DNA of 64,000 bases from Syngnathus acus (taxonomy: Eukaryota; Chordata; Actinopteri; Syngnathiformes; Syngnathidae): positions 3,465,104 to 3,529,103 of the forward strand of contig NC_051105.1 of NCBI RefSeq assembly GCF_901709675.1, written 5' to 3'. Both the position numbers and the translations under genes were made by a program. A model generated the notes under the pieces. That model was given only the letters and a program-made list of their open reading frames with translations, did no database searches and had not been told where the DNA came from. Shown in pieces: positions 11,600 through 22,619 of this stretch; within the stretch, counting starts at the first letter, position 1, and each line of letters opens with the position of its first letter.

Positions 11600-13330
11600 G
11601 CCCAAAGTCACAAAGAACACACCTGCTAGACCTTGATCCACGCATGCATGAGTGTCTGTGTGTGTCGTGTACACAATGCCGCACGCGCACATTTCCCTAA
11701 CAGCTTCGAGGCTGACGAAAGCCGCCGATCAACGTCCACTCCTGTCCAAACAAAACAAACACGCGCGCGCTCCGGTGACGCAGCCACAGTCGCGCACGCA
11801 CGCGAGCAAACACTGCGGGGATGCCCTCCAACTGAACCTTTTTGGCAGGGCGAGGCTGGCTTCCGTAACCTTGTTTTTGAACGGCACGGGTTCCGTGTGC
11901 GCGCACGTTCACGCGCACCCCACCACTACCCACGCATTGAAGACACTCGGTCACACGACACAGAGTGTGAAAACGCTGAATTTATTCACCGTGGCGGACC
12001 GCCTGGCACTCGCGCCCCGGGGTCCGCTTGACAAGACAGCCGCGGGTGGGAAGGGGAGTGTGGGGAGGGGGGCCAAGCTCACGGCCGGACCGGACCCAAC
12101 CACTCGCGCGCGCTCGTGTGTGTGTGTGTTATTTATCAAGCACATGCCATTGCCCCGCCGAAAACACACAAAGACCACCCTATGCGCTATTCTTAGAAGT
12201 GGCCCGCTCCGCTCCCAGTGTGCGCACACCACCAAGCAACCACCACCATCACCACCAAGGCAGACTTCTTGTGATTTTCGGATCCATCACGAGGTCCCTT
12301 ACTTTTTTTCTTCGCTCTCTCTCGCACTCTTTTTTTTTCCACAAACACGCTCGCGCGCACACGCGCGCGCGCAGGATCGTTCAAAACAATTAAAAGCTTA
12401 TAAAAGTAGAAATAATGGCGTTCGTCTCACCTGGATAATTCGGCGTCACTTCCAGCAAACTTGAGCCGTTTTTTTGTCCTCGTTTTACCAAGTTAAAAAA
12501 AAAAAAACTAAAAGTGTGGATCCGGTTATCCGCTTGAAATAAAATTTAAAAAAAAAAAAACTAGAGGAAAGTCATCCTTTTGAGAAAAGTTGAGTTTCTA
12601 GTTCGCAATCAGAGGCGATTCTGTTCAGTTTAAAATCCCGTGAGGCTTTCTTGAAGGGTCCGCAAAAGCACCGGTCGGCCCACCGACGAGATACAGGTGG
12701 CGACGTCCGCGGGGAAATTAACTGAGATCGGCCGAAACTCGCGGCGGCGACGGCGGCAGCAGCGCCATGTTAGCTTTGAGCGGAGCACGCCGTCCTACTC
12801 GGCTTTCGTCTCCGTCACTCCATGGCGGGTGGCCGGCCGCGCGGAGCCCGTCCGTCCTGTCGTCTGCCCTAATGGGCCGGCTGCGCTCGAGAGAGCCGGG
12901 GAGGGGAGGGGGGTCTTAGGTCCGGAGATAGTTCCGCCTCGCGTGGCGCGTTTCCCCTCTTCAGTATGGCACCGAAGAAGAATTAATCAGAAGAAGCCGG
13001 CAAAAGACGGCGAAGAGGAAAAAGAAGCGTCGGTGGAGTGAAACACGGGGAGCCCGATCGGACGGAGCCTCGCACGGAGCCGTACGTACGTACGGGGAGT
13101 GCCGCGCGGAGTGCTGGCTGAATGCTGTCGAGACCGAGCGACTCGCTCCACTCCCACTCGCGCAGACGCTACCCAGAAGGCCAGTCGGGAGACCGCAATT
13201 AGCATAAGCCTCCAAGCGCACACACACACACGCGCGCACACACATGCGCACACACATCAGAGAGACGCTGACGCACACACAGACACGCACAAACACTCGC
13301 ACACACGCGAGCTCCGCGGAAACTGGAAAA
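11600..13330. promoter_or_regulatory. Large CpG island, possible promoter
   Basis: CpG is dense across the block, above all at 12660-13160 (runs such as GCGGCGGCGACGGCGGCAGC and several CCGCGCGGAG-like stretches). CG/CA dinucleotide repeats lie at 11759-11820, 12105-12130, 12350-12372 and 13220-13310. On the minus strand an ATG in good context (AACATGGCG) at 12766-12768 opens a 16-codon frame (MALLPPSPPRVSADLS) that stops at 12718 without a usable donor, so it looks like an upstream ORF at most. The island could be the promoter of a minus-strand gene containing the 1-72 exon. Neither a transcription start nor a first exon can be fixed from sequence alone. Confidence 0.5.
13081..13094. repeat. 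(CGTA)n self-complementary run
   Basis: CGTACGTACGTACG is a perfect inverted repeat of tetranucleotides inside the CpG island. It could form a short hairpin. Confidence 0.8.
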
Positions 13331-13339
13331 CAGCAATAG

Positions 13340-15160
13340 GCGAGGCATTTAGCGGCGCAACATGAAAGTTGGTGCCATTACGACGAGAAGCCAAATACAA
13401 TCGAACGGAAAAGTGGCAGGGGGAGAGCACACGGAACACCAATGTTGTTGTGCTTGACCAAAGTGCTTTCAGAATTACACTTGATAAAAACGGTTTATTT
13501 CTTTTTGCTTTCATTGTGTTTTATACAACACAAGTGCTATTTGTCCCAATTAAAAAAAAATGTTTGAAAAAATGTAATGATGAACGGATTAAGCACATTC
13601 CCGTTCAATCCAATATGGATATTGCGTTGAAATATGAATGATTTGTGTTGACCATGGAATGAATTCAACGCGTGAGTGAAGGCACCACTGTTGAACAGGT
13701 TTAAGTCCCACACCCAACACCACAGGATAATCACTCAGCTGAAAGCCATCCAACGTCCTTTCGGTCGCGGGGATGCAGAAATGCTCATATTTGGCCAGAT
13801 TTTGGGTATGTGCGCACCCTGCTTTACACCAATCCCGCAACAGGGCACGCGACCCAAGGCAATTTCCGAAGCGCCCGCCATATATGTATCTCTGACAAGG
13901 CCCATGACAAAAACATGGCAGTGCTGCAATGACAGGGTGTCGGGAATCCCCCGCAAAGGGCCCCTTACTGGATATTACTGGCTGGTCATTGTAGGGGGGG
14001 TCCCATGAAGACATGGCTGAGATTGGTCCATATCAACGACACAACTGAAAACCCCCATATACACTGCAGTGACACATCGGGATTCGGGAATCTACCTTGG
14101 GGGCCCCTTCTAGCAGCTTGTTGTCAAACACACCACCAACAACAAAAAAGAGGCAAGCAACACAGGGAATGCAAAAAGGGGAAGAAAGAAAGAGGATGAA
14201 AAGAAAACGTGTGATAGTTTTCAGTAGTTGTTGTAGCTCAGAGGGGAAATTCACTGTTCTAGTCGTCTCCTCAATGAAAATAACACAAAGCAAGAATATG
14301 CCAAAATGCTAAGACAAATCGAATAGATCTTAAAAATATGAAAAATATTCAACCTATTAGCTCTTTTATTTGAAATAAATTTAAAATAAATTTTATATAT
14401 TTGAAATATAGCTCTTTTATTTGAAAAATAATTCAAGTCCAGTCTGAAGGTCCTTAATAAGTTGCATAGTAATTAGCGTGCGGGATGTTGAGGTAACCTG
14501 ATATTAGCGTTTCCCTCCCAGGGGGGAATCAGCTTAACGTAACTGATATTTAAGTTGTGAGAGTCCCCACATAAGCAGTTAACATCAGAATGGTATCTAT
14601 TCAGTATGGTGTACGAAAGGATTTCAGTATTCTGTATGAGCATGTTTTAGTATTGTGTATGAGTGCAAAAAAAAATCTGTCACGTGCATGAGAGGTCATT
14701 CTGGATTATGTGTCTAACAGTCCCTCATAAATACAGCACACCACATACATCAACACGACAATCGTGAGTCTCCTCCCCAAAGCCATGCCTGTTGTTGAAC
14801 GGAGATCGAGCTACGTGGCAACGTGAAGCAGCGGGGCAACCTGATTGACTATTGTTTCACATAACAGAGTCCGTCGCTCGGCCGACATCGATGTTGTAAG
14901 GATCTGCCATCGTAAATACTGAATATTTACAATCGCTGCCGCGACTGCTTTCTGAGCTGAACAGGGAGGAAATATAACCCTTGACATACCGCACACCCCA
15001 GAATAATCACTCAGGATAATGTTTTGTTTTGGTCCTTCCTTGTCTCGTATCCTTAAATATCATTGCCAGACTATTGAGCAACCACACATGGAATTCCAAT
15101 GGACCAGGTAGTGATCATACCCACTTTTGCAGATGGAAAAGTGTCATGAAGGTACTGCAC
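13340..15160. other. Non-coding sequence containing an unidentified repeated motif
   Basis: No exon is recognised. Read on the minus strand, TGAGTGATTAT followed by CTG(T/G)GGTGT occurs at about 13715-13740 and again at about 14990-15015, in the same orientation 1.3 kb apart. Between them lie TTTATTTGAAATA AT-rich repeats (14345-14435). This could be a decayed mobile element, but no terminal repeats or coding remnants are recognised. The 141-residue open frame over 13589-14014 is not convincing. Confidence 0.35.
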
Positions 15161-15164
15161 AGTT

Positions 15165-15335
15165 GACTAGGGGGTGTAATTAGGGCCACCTGAAACATGA
15201 GAGACCCCAGGTTCGATTCCCCTTGAGTGGCAAGGAAGGTACTCAAGGTTGATGTGTATAGAAGCATGAGTATATGGTTAAGTACATGACCTATGACCTA
15301 AAAGGCTACAGGTTTGATTACCTGGACTAGCATAT
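15165..15335 (+). repeat. Dimeric tRNA-related SINE-like fragment
   Basis: Two successive units each end in a box-B-like sequence of RNA polymerase III promoters: CAGGTTCGATTCCCC near 15210 and CAGGTTTGATTACCTGG near 15310. Upstream of the second is TGGTTAAGTACATGACC, reminiscent of a box A. The spacing fits two tRNA-like heads. Without terminal repeats or target-site duplications this remains a fragment call. Confidence 0.4.
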
Positions 15336-16051
15336 GCACTCATAACTGTACTTGTTTTATTGTTTACTAAGGTTATTTATTGTTTATTGCACCATAAGGA
15401 AAGTATTTTGTTGCATTTAATTGAACAATGACAATCAAGAGAGGCATTCCATTTCAAATGCCCGAAGTTCCCATGAGCAAGGCGCACATGTTGTCTTCAT
15501 AACTTTAAAGGTAACAAGTAATTGAATCAGGGTTTCCCCAACTGAGGGTCCAGGGGCTGAAATCGGTAAATGTCACGTATTTATGCCAAAACCTGCATGA
15601 TCTTAGACAATTGACATTTTCACATTTCCAAATAAAGTGTCACTTTTTTTTCCTAAACCGGCTGTGATCTGTGAGGCATGAGGCAGCGGAGATGGAAGGG
15701 AGGGGGGGGGGTTGTGTGTGTGTTGTGGGGGGTGTCCGCTCAAGGCTGGGGCACATCTGTTAAGGCTCCCATGTCAAGTGAAGGAGGAGGAGGCTGAAGC
15801 CTGAGGTGTGTGCGCATGATGTGCATGCGTGTTGGTGGAACGGACAGACAGGCAGGCGGGCAGGAAGACAGTCACAAAGACAGGCAGTCGGGAGCAGAGT
15901 AGGAGTCGGAAAAGAGGAAGACTTGGCAAACCGAGGCTCTGGCTGCTTTTCGACCACAGCTGTTGAAAGTAGGAGTTGCGGCAGGCAGTAAGCGCGGCTC
16001 TCACGTGTGCGAGAACAAAAAAGGGAAAAAAAAACAGCAAGGCTCAACTCT

Positions 16052-16073
16052 GACGGCAAACTGTTTTGCCGTC
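16052..16073. repeat. 9-bp stem, 4-base loop hairpin
   Basis: GACGGCAAA and TTTGCCGTC are perfect reverse complements separated by CTGT. The stem is short; there is no sign of a small-RNA precursor. Confidence 0.75.
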
Positions 16074-16281
16074 GGGAGTTTCCCCCCCCCCTTTCTTTTT
16101 ATGTGAGCATAGCGGGAGGACAAGCGGAAGGTCTTTGAGACGAGAAAGGGGGTGGGGGGGCGGTTAGCTTGCACACAATGGTGCAACTTCTATGAAAAGC
16201 GTGAGCAACGACGGGGTTGTGTCCAAGTCAGTTTTCACAGACAGACAGCATCGATCAGCTAAACTCAGTTTATTTTTTGAT

Positions 16282-16412
16282 GGATGTCAAAGTCAAGGCC
16301 CGGGGGCCAGGTCTGGCCCGCCAGATCATTCTGTGTGGCCTGTGAACGCAAATCATGTCTGTCAACGTCAATGATCTTGGCTTCAATCTGTAACAAAATA
16401 TTTCTTGTGTAA
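16282..16412 (-). mobile_element. End fragment of the hAT-like element seen at 41.0 kb
   Basis: The stretch TGTCAAAGTCAAGGCCCGG, then TCTGGCCCGCCA, TGTGGCCTGTGAA and GCAAATCATG closely follows the right end of the element at 41042-41336, in the opposite orientation. Only one end is present. The GTGTCAAA...GGCCCGGGGGCCAG signature is a common fish interspersed repeat end. It is a truncated non-coding copy. Confidence 0.6.
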
Positions 16413-17429
16413 TAAATATGTTTGTTTTTTATTTTAAAAGCAACTTGAACAACAATTGAACAAAATGTTATCCTTGACATGTGATTTCAAAGCTATTAAT
16501 CTATTTATTTGGTTGGACTGTCACAACTGCCCTGCACGGGAAGCCGTATCTGGAGATAGACACATTTATCTTTACGTTTATCTTTCAATGGAGCTGGACT
16601 CGGAAAACAGAGCCTGAAATTTCAAATCACGTGTGAAAATGACATTTCTCTTTTCAACAGAAAAATGTCACACTGCATTGAAACACTTGGCCTCTTCGTT
16701 TTGTTTTTTTTCCTCCTCACGTTTGCTCATTAATTGTCGTCACAGGCAGGAAGAATAGTCACGCAGTGTGACATTTACAGTCATGGCTGGTGAGCAGCCA
16801 CGGCACAAACAAGTCATCTACAGTGCAGCCACGCAGTCAACAAGGCCGTTGTTGCTCGTCCAATGAAAAACGCAAGGTCGAGATTTTTAAATTTATAAAC
16901 CCTGGAGGCCATTTTAAAAGGGGGCTCCATTTTACGTTGTAAAATGCTGACTTAGTGCAGACCAAGTTGTTGTTTAGCGGGGTCATTCCTTTTTGTTCAG
17001 GTTTACGGCTGGTGACTGAGAGTTTTCGCAAATGGCTCCATCCTCAAGAACACCCTAAAAGTTCAAGGCTGCAAGAGAGACAAGATATTGATATTGTCTT
17101 GCAAATGTTTCTTTTTTTTTTTTTTAAGCTGAAGGCAAAGCAGCACTCAAGTGGTTCTGCCAACATTTTCAAGTTTGGCACCATCTTCACCCCTTGGCAA
17201 GGTGTCTTCGCACTCAGCCATGTTGGACCTCATCCCTGTTTCCCTCGCACTGACTTTTTTTTTTTTTAACACATGCCTGCCCCTCAGTGTTAATATGTCA
17301 CGGGTGTCTACTGTCACTTTCGATGAGTGTGCTACCATTATGGTTGGAGCCATGCCAACAAGCCTGGATCCTTAGGGTTGGATGCATGAGCTGGTCCTCG
17401 GAGTCCACGAAGCTCACCCCCTATGATGC

Positions 17430-18265
17430 CACAGTCAATTTAGAGGTTGTTGAGGGTACTACAGTCTCTCACTTTGCGATGTATCGTGTCAAAAAGTAGG
17501 CTCAAGGGTTCTAGTTGGAAGAACCCCCGTTGATAGGCAACCCCTATGTGAGGGTCTCAAGACATATTCCAATAAATGTGGGTCTTTGGAGAGCTTGACT
17601 ACTAATCCCCGTGATTGTTGTGCTTTGTTGATTCTTGAAGTTGAAGTCACTAGGCTTTCTTTCTGAGTATGCAGCATCAAACATCGGGAGGCCAATTAAC
17701 CTTCAGTTCGAAGCCCCGTTAGGACACATCGGATAGGTCACTCCTGTGTTGTGGGCTTCAGGCATATGCCAACAAGTCTGTCTCGTTGACTTCTAAGTTA
17801 CCGAGCCATGCTTACCGAGCCATTTCCATATTGAGGTTGTGAGACTAGTTGAACTTCAGTCAAAAGGGGTCAAGTTACAAGGACCCCTGGATAGGTGGCC
17901 CTTGTGTGACGGATCCCAGAGACGTGACAAAAATTCTGTCTGTTTGAAGTTGGCCACCAAACCAATGACCTTGACTGTTTTCGACGGTCAGTTTCATTCT
18001 CTTTGAACTCCAGGTAAGTTGCCTAGCGTCTCCTTCTCTTGCAGGTAGTGTCAATGTTGCGAGCTTGGGAGGTCTACTACTTGGACTACTTGCCCACTGT
18101 GCCTTTTCCAGGTTGAGGTCTGCAGCTTGTCCTTCACTTGCAGGTGGTGTTGAACGTTGCAAGTCGGTAGGGAGGCCAGTTCACCTCCAGTTGGAATGAC
18201 CTTTGGATAAATGACCCTTCGAAAGATGAACCCACCGAACAAGAGTCTCCTGGGAAGGGTGAATG
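17430..18265. repeat. Strongly decayed tandem array, unit roughly 100-250 bp
   Basis: Related blocks recur in order. One is (C)TTGCAGGTRGTGT...GTTGC...GGGAGG(C/T)C, at about 18038-18075 and 18137-18178, with a weaker form at 17664-17697. The second is TCAGTTGGAA...ACCCCTGGATAGGTGGCCC...TGTGTGA, at about 17505-17555, 17700-17755, 17855-17915 and 18185-18225. Mismatches are many, so the array is old. It lacks the terminal repeats, tail or coding remnants of a mobile element. Exact period needs a self dot-plot. Confidence 0.5.
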
Positions 18266-18572
18266 GGGGCACCCTGTGTGGCCTCGTTATCACCCTTCTT
18301 GCGGGGGGAGGGAGTGGGAGTCACGGTGCTTGTGCAGAATCTGTCATCAGTTAGCTTGGCATGGTTTACATGATTCGAAACCAAGAAAGTCTCTGTGGTG
18401 AATTTGGCGTAGAAAATGGCTGCAAAAAAAGTCCAATAAAAAAAGAGAATAATCCAAGCGGATCGCAATGTTTTCAAGAGATCCTTCATGTTTCACCCTC
18501 CTGGTCCTGGCTCAAGCACTCGCTGGAAAACTGGATTCTAGAATGACTGTAGCCTTCTTCCGCGAAACAGAA

Positions 18573-18597
18573 CCCCCCCCCCCCCCCCCCCCCCCCC
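18573..18597. repeat. 25-base poly-C run
   Basis: An uninterrupted run of about 25 cytosines (poly-G on the other strand). Such runs are prone to length errors in sequencing and can form G-quadruplexes on the G strand. Confidence 0.9.
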
Positions 18598-19278
18598 AGC
18601 TTTGCCGAGAGCTGGTCAGAGAGGCATCAACAGCTGCGCTTTTTACGACCCTGAGCGACGTCGGCGGTTTTCAAAAAGCCCGCACGTGTCTCTTTGAGTC
18701 GGAGCGCGGCGAGCAGGAATGCACTTGAAAGTCCGCCGTCCTTCCATCTCCTACCACATGTGTCCTCCGTGCATGGATTCAGGTGCGCGCCTCATAAAAA
18801 AGAGCAACTCGTTGTGTACACACGCAGGGATCGAGACGGGAGCACCCCGGCGAAGGCGCGACGCCCTGGGAGGTCGCAGTGATCCCGCCATCTGCTGCCG
18901 CCATCAGACTGGAGCACTGGACTGGCTGCACATTCGCACAAAAACACCCCTTTGGTAAATATACGCATGCTGTCCTCAAAAACACACACGCGCGCATGCA
19001 CACACACAAACACACTCACACGCGCGCACACACGCACACTCACGCTGAGAGAGTGGGCTGACACACATTCAGTAAGGGCTGCCTGCCAACATAAAACACA
19101 CACACGCACGCACACACACCCAGGCTCAGATTGCAGGAAGCTCTTTGCACGCAGGTCAGGCCGCAGCAGCCGGGACTAATCAGCACGATCCACCTGCAGA
19201 TTGTTATGGATCGCTTAGTGCAAGTCACACGGGCGCAAGCCAACGCACGAAATCCCCGCCGCGCACACGCACTGATGT

Positions 19279-19302
19279 CGGCCGGCCGGCCGGCCGGCCG
19301 GC
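19279..19302. repeat. (CGGC)6 palindromic run
   Basis: A 24-base alternating CCGG/GGCC run that is self-complementary in every register. It is rich in CpG sites and could extrude as a cruciform. Confidence 0.9.
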
Positions 19303-19559
19303 GGAGCACAAAGCCTCGTGGACGTTGCACGATCACGAGGCTCATTTGTTTTAATTCATCACAGCTGTCTCCCGGCTGTGGCGACCATTTTTCTCTTCTT
19401 GCGCAATCCTCACGCAAGGCGACTGGTTGAGTTGACCTACAAATCCAGCTCTCTTGTTAATTTTCATCAGATTATAAATAATTATGGTTCTTGATTTGAT
19501 GTAGTACAATTGAAGACTACCTTGCTTAAAAATGATAACAACCATTCACTCAAAAGTCA

Positions 19560-19835
19560 CATTTTTGGTTGTAAGATTTTTCATAATGACTCATAACGCA
19601 AAACTTCATGCAACTTTTTTCATAATCTTACGACATTTCTAGTTACATTACGGCTTTTTTCTCCTTGCAGCACAACATACGATTTTGTCAGTGAGACTAA
19701 TATACATGACTTTCACAGTATAGCAACTTTTAATATAAATGTATTCTTTCAACGCTGGCAATAAAGATTCTGATTCCTTTTTTTTTTTTAATTATGAGAC
19801 TCTTTTTATATGCCCTTTTCCTAACCGTATACAAC
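19560..19835. repeat. Decayed ACATTACGA/TTTTCTCATAA minisatellite, cluster 1
   Basis: Irregular copies of a short pyrimidine-rich unit (TTTTTCATAATCTTACGACATTTC, split here as TTTTTCATAATC and TTACGACATTTC) recur. Variants include TTTTTCATAATGACTCATAACG, ACATTACGGCTTTTTTCTCC and ACATACGATTTTGTC. The same family forms clusters at 21.1 and 23.3 kb. Confidence 0.5.
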
Positions 19836-20104
19836 TTTAATCAATTGTTCCTCCGCATCCAAACCAAAAGGTATTTCTCTGCAACTGAAAACATGACAAC
19901 TTGTTTAAGCCTCTTTTTGCCCTTCTTTATGGGTTAGCTCTAAAACACGTCATGTAACAAAGGTTATTGTCGCTAATTTCCAGAAACCGTGATCAGTCAT
20001 CATCTCCATCCATGCCCGCACCCACCTCTGAAAATATTAGAACCATCACCCCAATATTTTGTATTTAATGGACATTGAGTCTTTTCCTCCCCATAAGCAC
20101 TCAT

Positions 20105-20213
20105 TATCTCATTCACTGCCAGCCAAATAAAAACAGATCTTTGACAGCAACAGAAAACCTTGCCAAATTGTATCAAAAAATATACGTTTGCCTATGGGAG
20201 TGAATGAGTTATT
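20105..20213. mobile_element. Short MITE-like element with inverted ends
   Basis: The left end TATCTCATTCACTGCC and the right end GGGAGTGAATGAGTTA are reverse complements with about 14 of 16 matches. I recognise CTCATTCACT(C/G)CCA ends from a small repeat widespread in fish. There is no coding capacity. A related single end lies at 35676-35700. Confidence 0.6.
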
Positions 20214-20219
20214 GTGAAA

Positions 20220-21140
20220 ACCGTAACATCACCTGAAAAACTACGACCAATCATCTCAACTCATGATCACATCAGCCTCTAAAAATATAAAATGATTGCC
20301 CCAATATTTGGGATTTTATGGGCGATAAGAGTTTTCCTCCACATTGAAAAAGCTGACAGTCACTTGATGACAGAAAATTGGGATTAATCGTCACCCAAAT
20401 TTATGCGGACATCTCTATTTAGGCCAACTTCCACCGCTGCAAATATTAAAACGGTCACACCACAATTTTGTATTTTATGAATATTAATGCCTTCCTCTCC
20501 AAATGTGCTCACTACAGCTTAATGTTGCCTAAAGAGGAAAACACTTCATGTCCATAAGATACGACGATAAAGGAAAATAAGAATTTCTAAATGCTTAAAG
20601 ATCGGCCCCAACATCGAGAGCGGTGAAAAGAGTCCCGTTTTCCTTTGTTGTGAAGTCATTAACTACGTCTAATTTGCCTTGCAAGGACTCAGCTTGTGGG
20701 TTCGTGAAAGGACATGCTGAAGAAAAACAACAACAAAGACAGCTTCCTCCTTTTTTTTTTTTTTTTTCTTGCAGCGCCGCACGTGCACGCATTAGCACAC
20801 GCACCCCTCCCCCCTTCTCCTCCGGTGTGGCGCTAACCGGTTGTTCCCCACAGGCGCACCACGCTGAGTTAGCGCGGCCTCGCTGGGGATAATTACAGGC
20901 AGGCTCGGCGGGGCGAGTCAGGCTCCCGGCCAAAGCAGAAAGAGAGTGAGCGAGAGGGATGGGCCTATAGATTAGGATCTAATCGATAGACTGCTATAGG
21001 TTCATCGATACAATCAATCAAAGGGGGGTAACACGCGATTAATCAGATGCGCACGTCCACGTGTGAGGATCATTCTTACAGAAGCTGCAATTATTTATTG
21101 CGTGAGAATACATCTTTATTCTCGGAATTTTTTTCTTTTA
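20220..21140. other. Non-coding sequence
   Basis: The stretch 20220-20600 holds loosely repeated AAATAT(T/A)A...CCCCAATATTT(T/G)G(T/G)ATTTTATG blocks (also at 20030-20075), perhaps an old tandem duplication. A T-run (about 20750-20768) and CpG-rich sequence follow at 20770-20950. No exon is recognised. Confidence 0.4.
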
Positions 21141-21730
21141 AAAGACAACTTTAGTTGCGTAACATTACGATTTTTAAGCAAAAATACAATTGATATTTTC
21201 TCAACACTACGACGCGACTCAAACGAATGACTTAGTGACGAATGACGTTAATTCGTTAACATTACTCCATCTTGTGGCCTTACGTTGTTATTTTCACAAC
21301 CTTGAGTTTTTTTTCTTTTTTTCCTTCGTTTACTTTTATCCACGTAACAATTTGGCTTTTTACCTTGCGAACTTATCCAGGACATTACGATTTTACTCCA
21401 TAACCTTACAATCGCATTCCCATAAACATTTCGTATTTTCTTTTAACGTAACGTTATTCTTGCCAGCTAACAGTTTCGTGTTATCTTATGACTTATTACT
21501 TATAAGAGTACGATTTATCAGCGATTTTTGTCTTGCAACATTTCAATGTAATTTATACATTTCTGAAAGTCCTTTTAAAAGTCTTCAAAATCTTACAACT
21601 TTGTTCTTGCAACGTTACGACTTTCTGCCTCATAATACAACATTTTCTCAGAAGTTTCTTCTGTTTTTCCCAGCGTAACAAACATGGCAAAGCTATTTTT
21701 CTCATAACTACAATTTCCCCATCAACCTTC
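21140..21730. repeat. Decayed ACATTACGA/TTTTCTCATAA minisatellite, cluster 2
   Basis: Variants of ACATTACGATTTT...CTCCATAACC follow one another across the block: AACATTACGATTTTTAAGC, ACATTACGATTTTACTCC, AACGTTACGACTTTCTGCC and many weaker copies. This explains the 162-residue open frame here, which is rich in Phe, Leu, Ser and Asn and is not a gene. Confidence 0.6.
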
Positions 21731-21829
21731 CCATTTATTGCCGCGATTGCAAAGCATTTCTTTTCGAGTCAAACAAACAAAAGCGAGAAATCCTTCAAAC
21801 GTCTCACGAAGCCGAAAAGCGGCGGCGGT

Positions 21830-22610
21830 GGCTCAGCAGCGCAGCACGAGAAACACTCTCGCCCTGCCCCCTCCCTTTCCTCCGTCACGTCAGCCCGCTC
21901 CCCCTCCCCTCCCCTCCCTCCCGCGCGTCTGTCGGCCTCTGTCGAGTTCCGCTCATAACCTCGCCACCCACCCTCGCAGCTCCCCGCCTCTCCCCGCTTT
22001 CCGCTGCTGGCGGGGAACACACATACACGCACAGCGCACACACGCCTCTCTTTAGCGCTCCGCTGCGCACACACAGACACGCACACACTCCGGCTCGCCT
22101 CTGTCGCGGCGCACACACAATCGCGCACGCCTCTTTAGCGCTCAGCTCACATACGCGCATACGCACGCGCGCCTCTTTGGCGCTGAGCCGCGCACACACA
22201 CAAACACACGCGCACATACACACACACACACAGAGGCAGGCAGGCAGGCGGCGTCAATAAAAAGCCCAGCGATGTGAGGAGGCCGCCGGCGCTTCGCTTC
22301 GCTACACCCTCCCCCCCACCCGCATCTCCTCCTCCACCCCCCGCCATTGCGATTAGCGGAGGCAGGCTGGCTGGGGAGAGGCGCCCCTCAGTTATCTGGG
22401 GCGGTGGCAGGCTGTGTGTGCGTGCGCGCGCATACACGCGCGCGCGACGAACTTAACTCTTTCCAGGACGGATGCGAGGCTGTTTTGCCGCCGTTATCGC
22501 ACAGGAAGCAGGACGCAGGGGCTGACGTCACGTCACGCGTCCGGGCGAGTGAACGCGGCGAGGCGCGTACACGGAGCCTTTGAGCAACATTGGGACGCCG
22601 TACGTGTTTA
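21830..22610. promoter_or_regulatory. CpG island with embedded minisatellite
   Basis: Dense CpG with C-rich and CG/CA repeats. The core at 22044-22210 contains three clear copies and one degenerate copy of CGCCTCTTTAGCGCT(C/G)AGC followed by CGCACACACA, starting near 22044, 22096, 22128 and 22170. It could be a promoter, but no first exon is evident on either strand. Confidence 0.4.
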
Positions 22611-22619
22611 TCCCGATTT

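Larger units (their letters stand above)
15340..17420. other. Non-coding sequence with poly-G, short hairpin and hAT-like half element
   Basis: It holds unique sequence, a G-run (15701-15710), GGCA-type short repeats at 15850-15890, and T-runs at 17110-17125 and 17257-17268. A hairpin at 16052-16073 and a transposon fragment at 16282-16412 are listed separately. No exon is recognised. Confidence 0.5.
18270..19560. other. Non-coding GC-rich sequence with poly-C, CA/CG and GGCC repeats
   Basis: No exon is recognised. After about 18600 the DNA becomes CpG-richer. CA/CG repeats lie at 18985-19045 and 19098-19121. The poly-C run and the GGCC run are listed separately. Open frames on both strands here come from these repeats. 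Confidence 0.5.

Noticed and set aside
11652-12464. 270-codon plus-strand open frame
   Set aside because: It crosses a CpG island full of CA/CG repeats; the translation is His/Thr/Pro/Arg-rich low complexity with no domain, and overlapping frames are equally open.
12718-12768. MALLPPSPPRVSADLS as a first coding exon (minus strand)
   Set aside because: Good start context, but the frame stops after 16 codons and there is no consensus donor before the stop; at most an upstream ORF.
13589-14014. 141-codon minus-strand frame
   Set aside because: Looks more protein-like than most but has no recognised domain, no splice context and competing open frames on both strands; it may be part of an unidentified repeat.
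15205-15320. tRNA genes
   Set aside because: Only box-B-like sequences are present; no cloverleaf with paired acceptor and anticodon arms could be drawn, so these are SINE heads at best. The same applies to 46003-46065.
21190-21678. 162-codon plus-strand open frame
   Set aside because: It lies wholly within a decayed pyrimidine-rich minisatellite; Phe/Leu/Ser richness is from the repeat unit.
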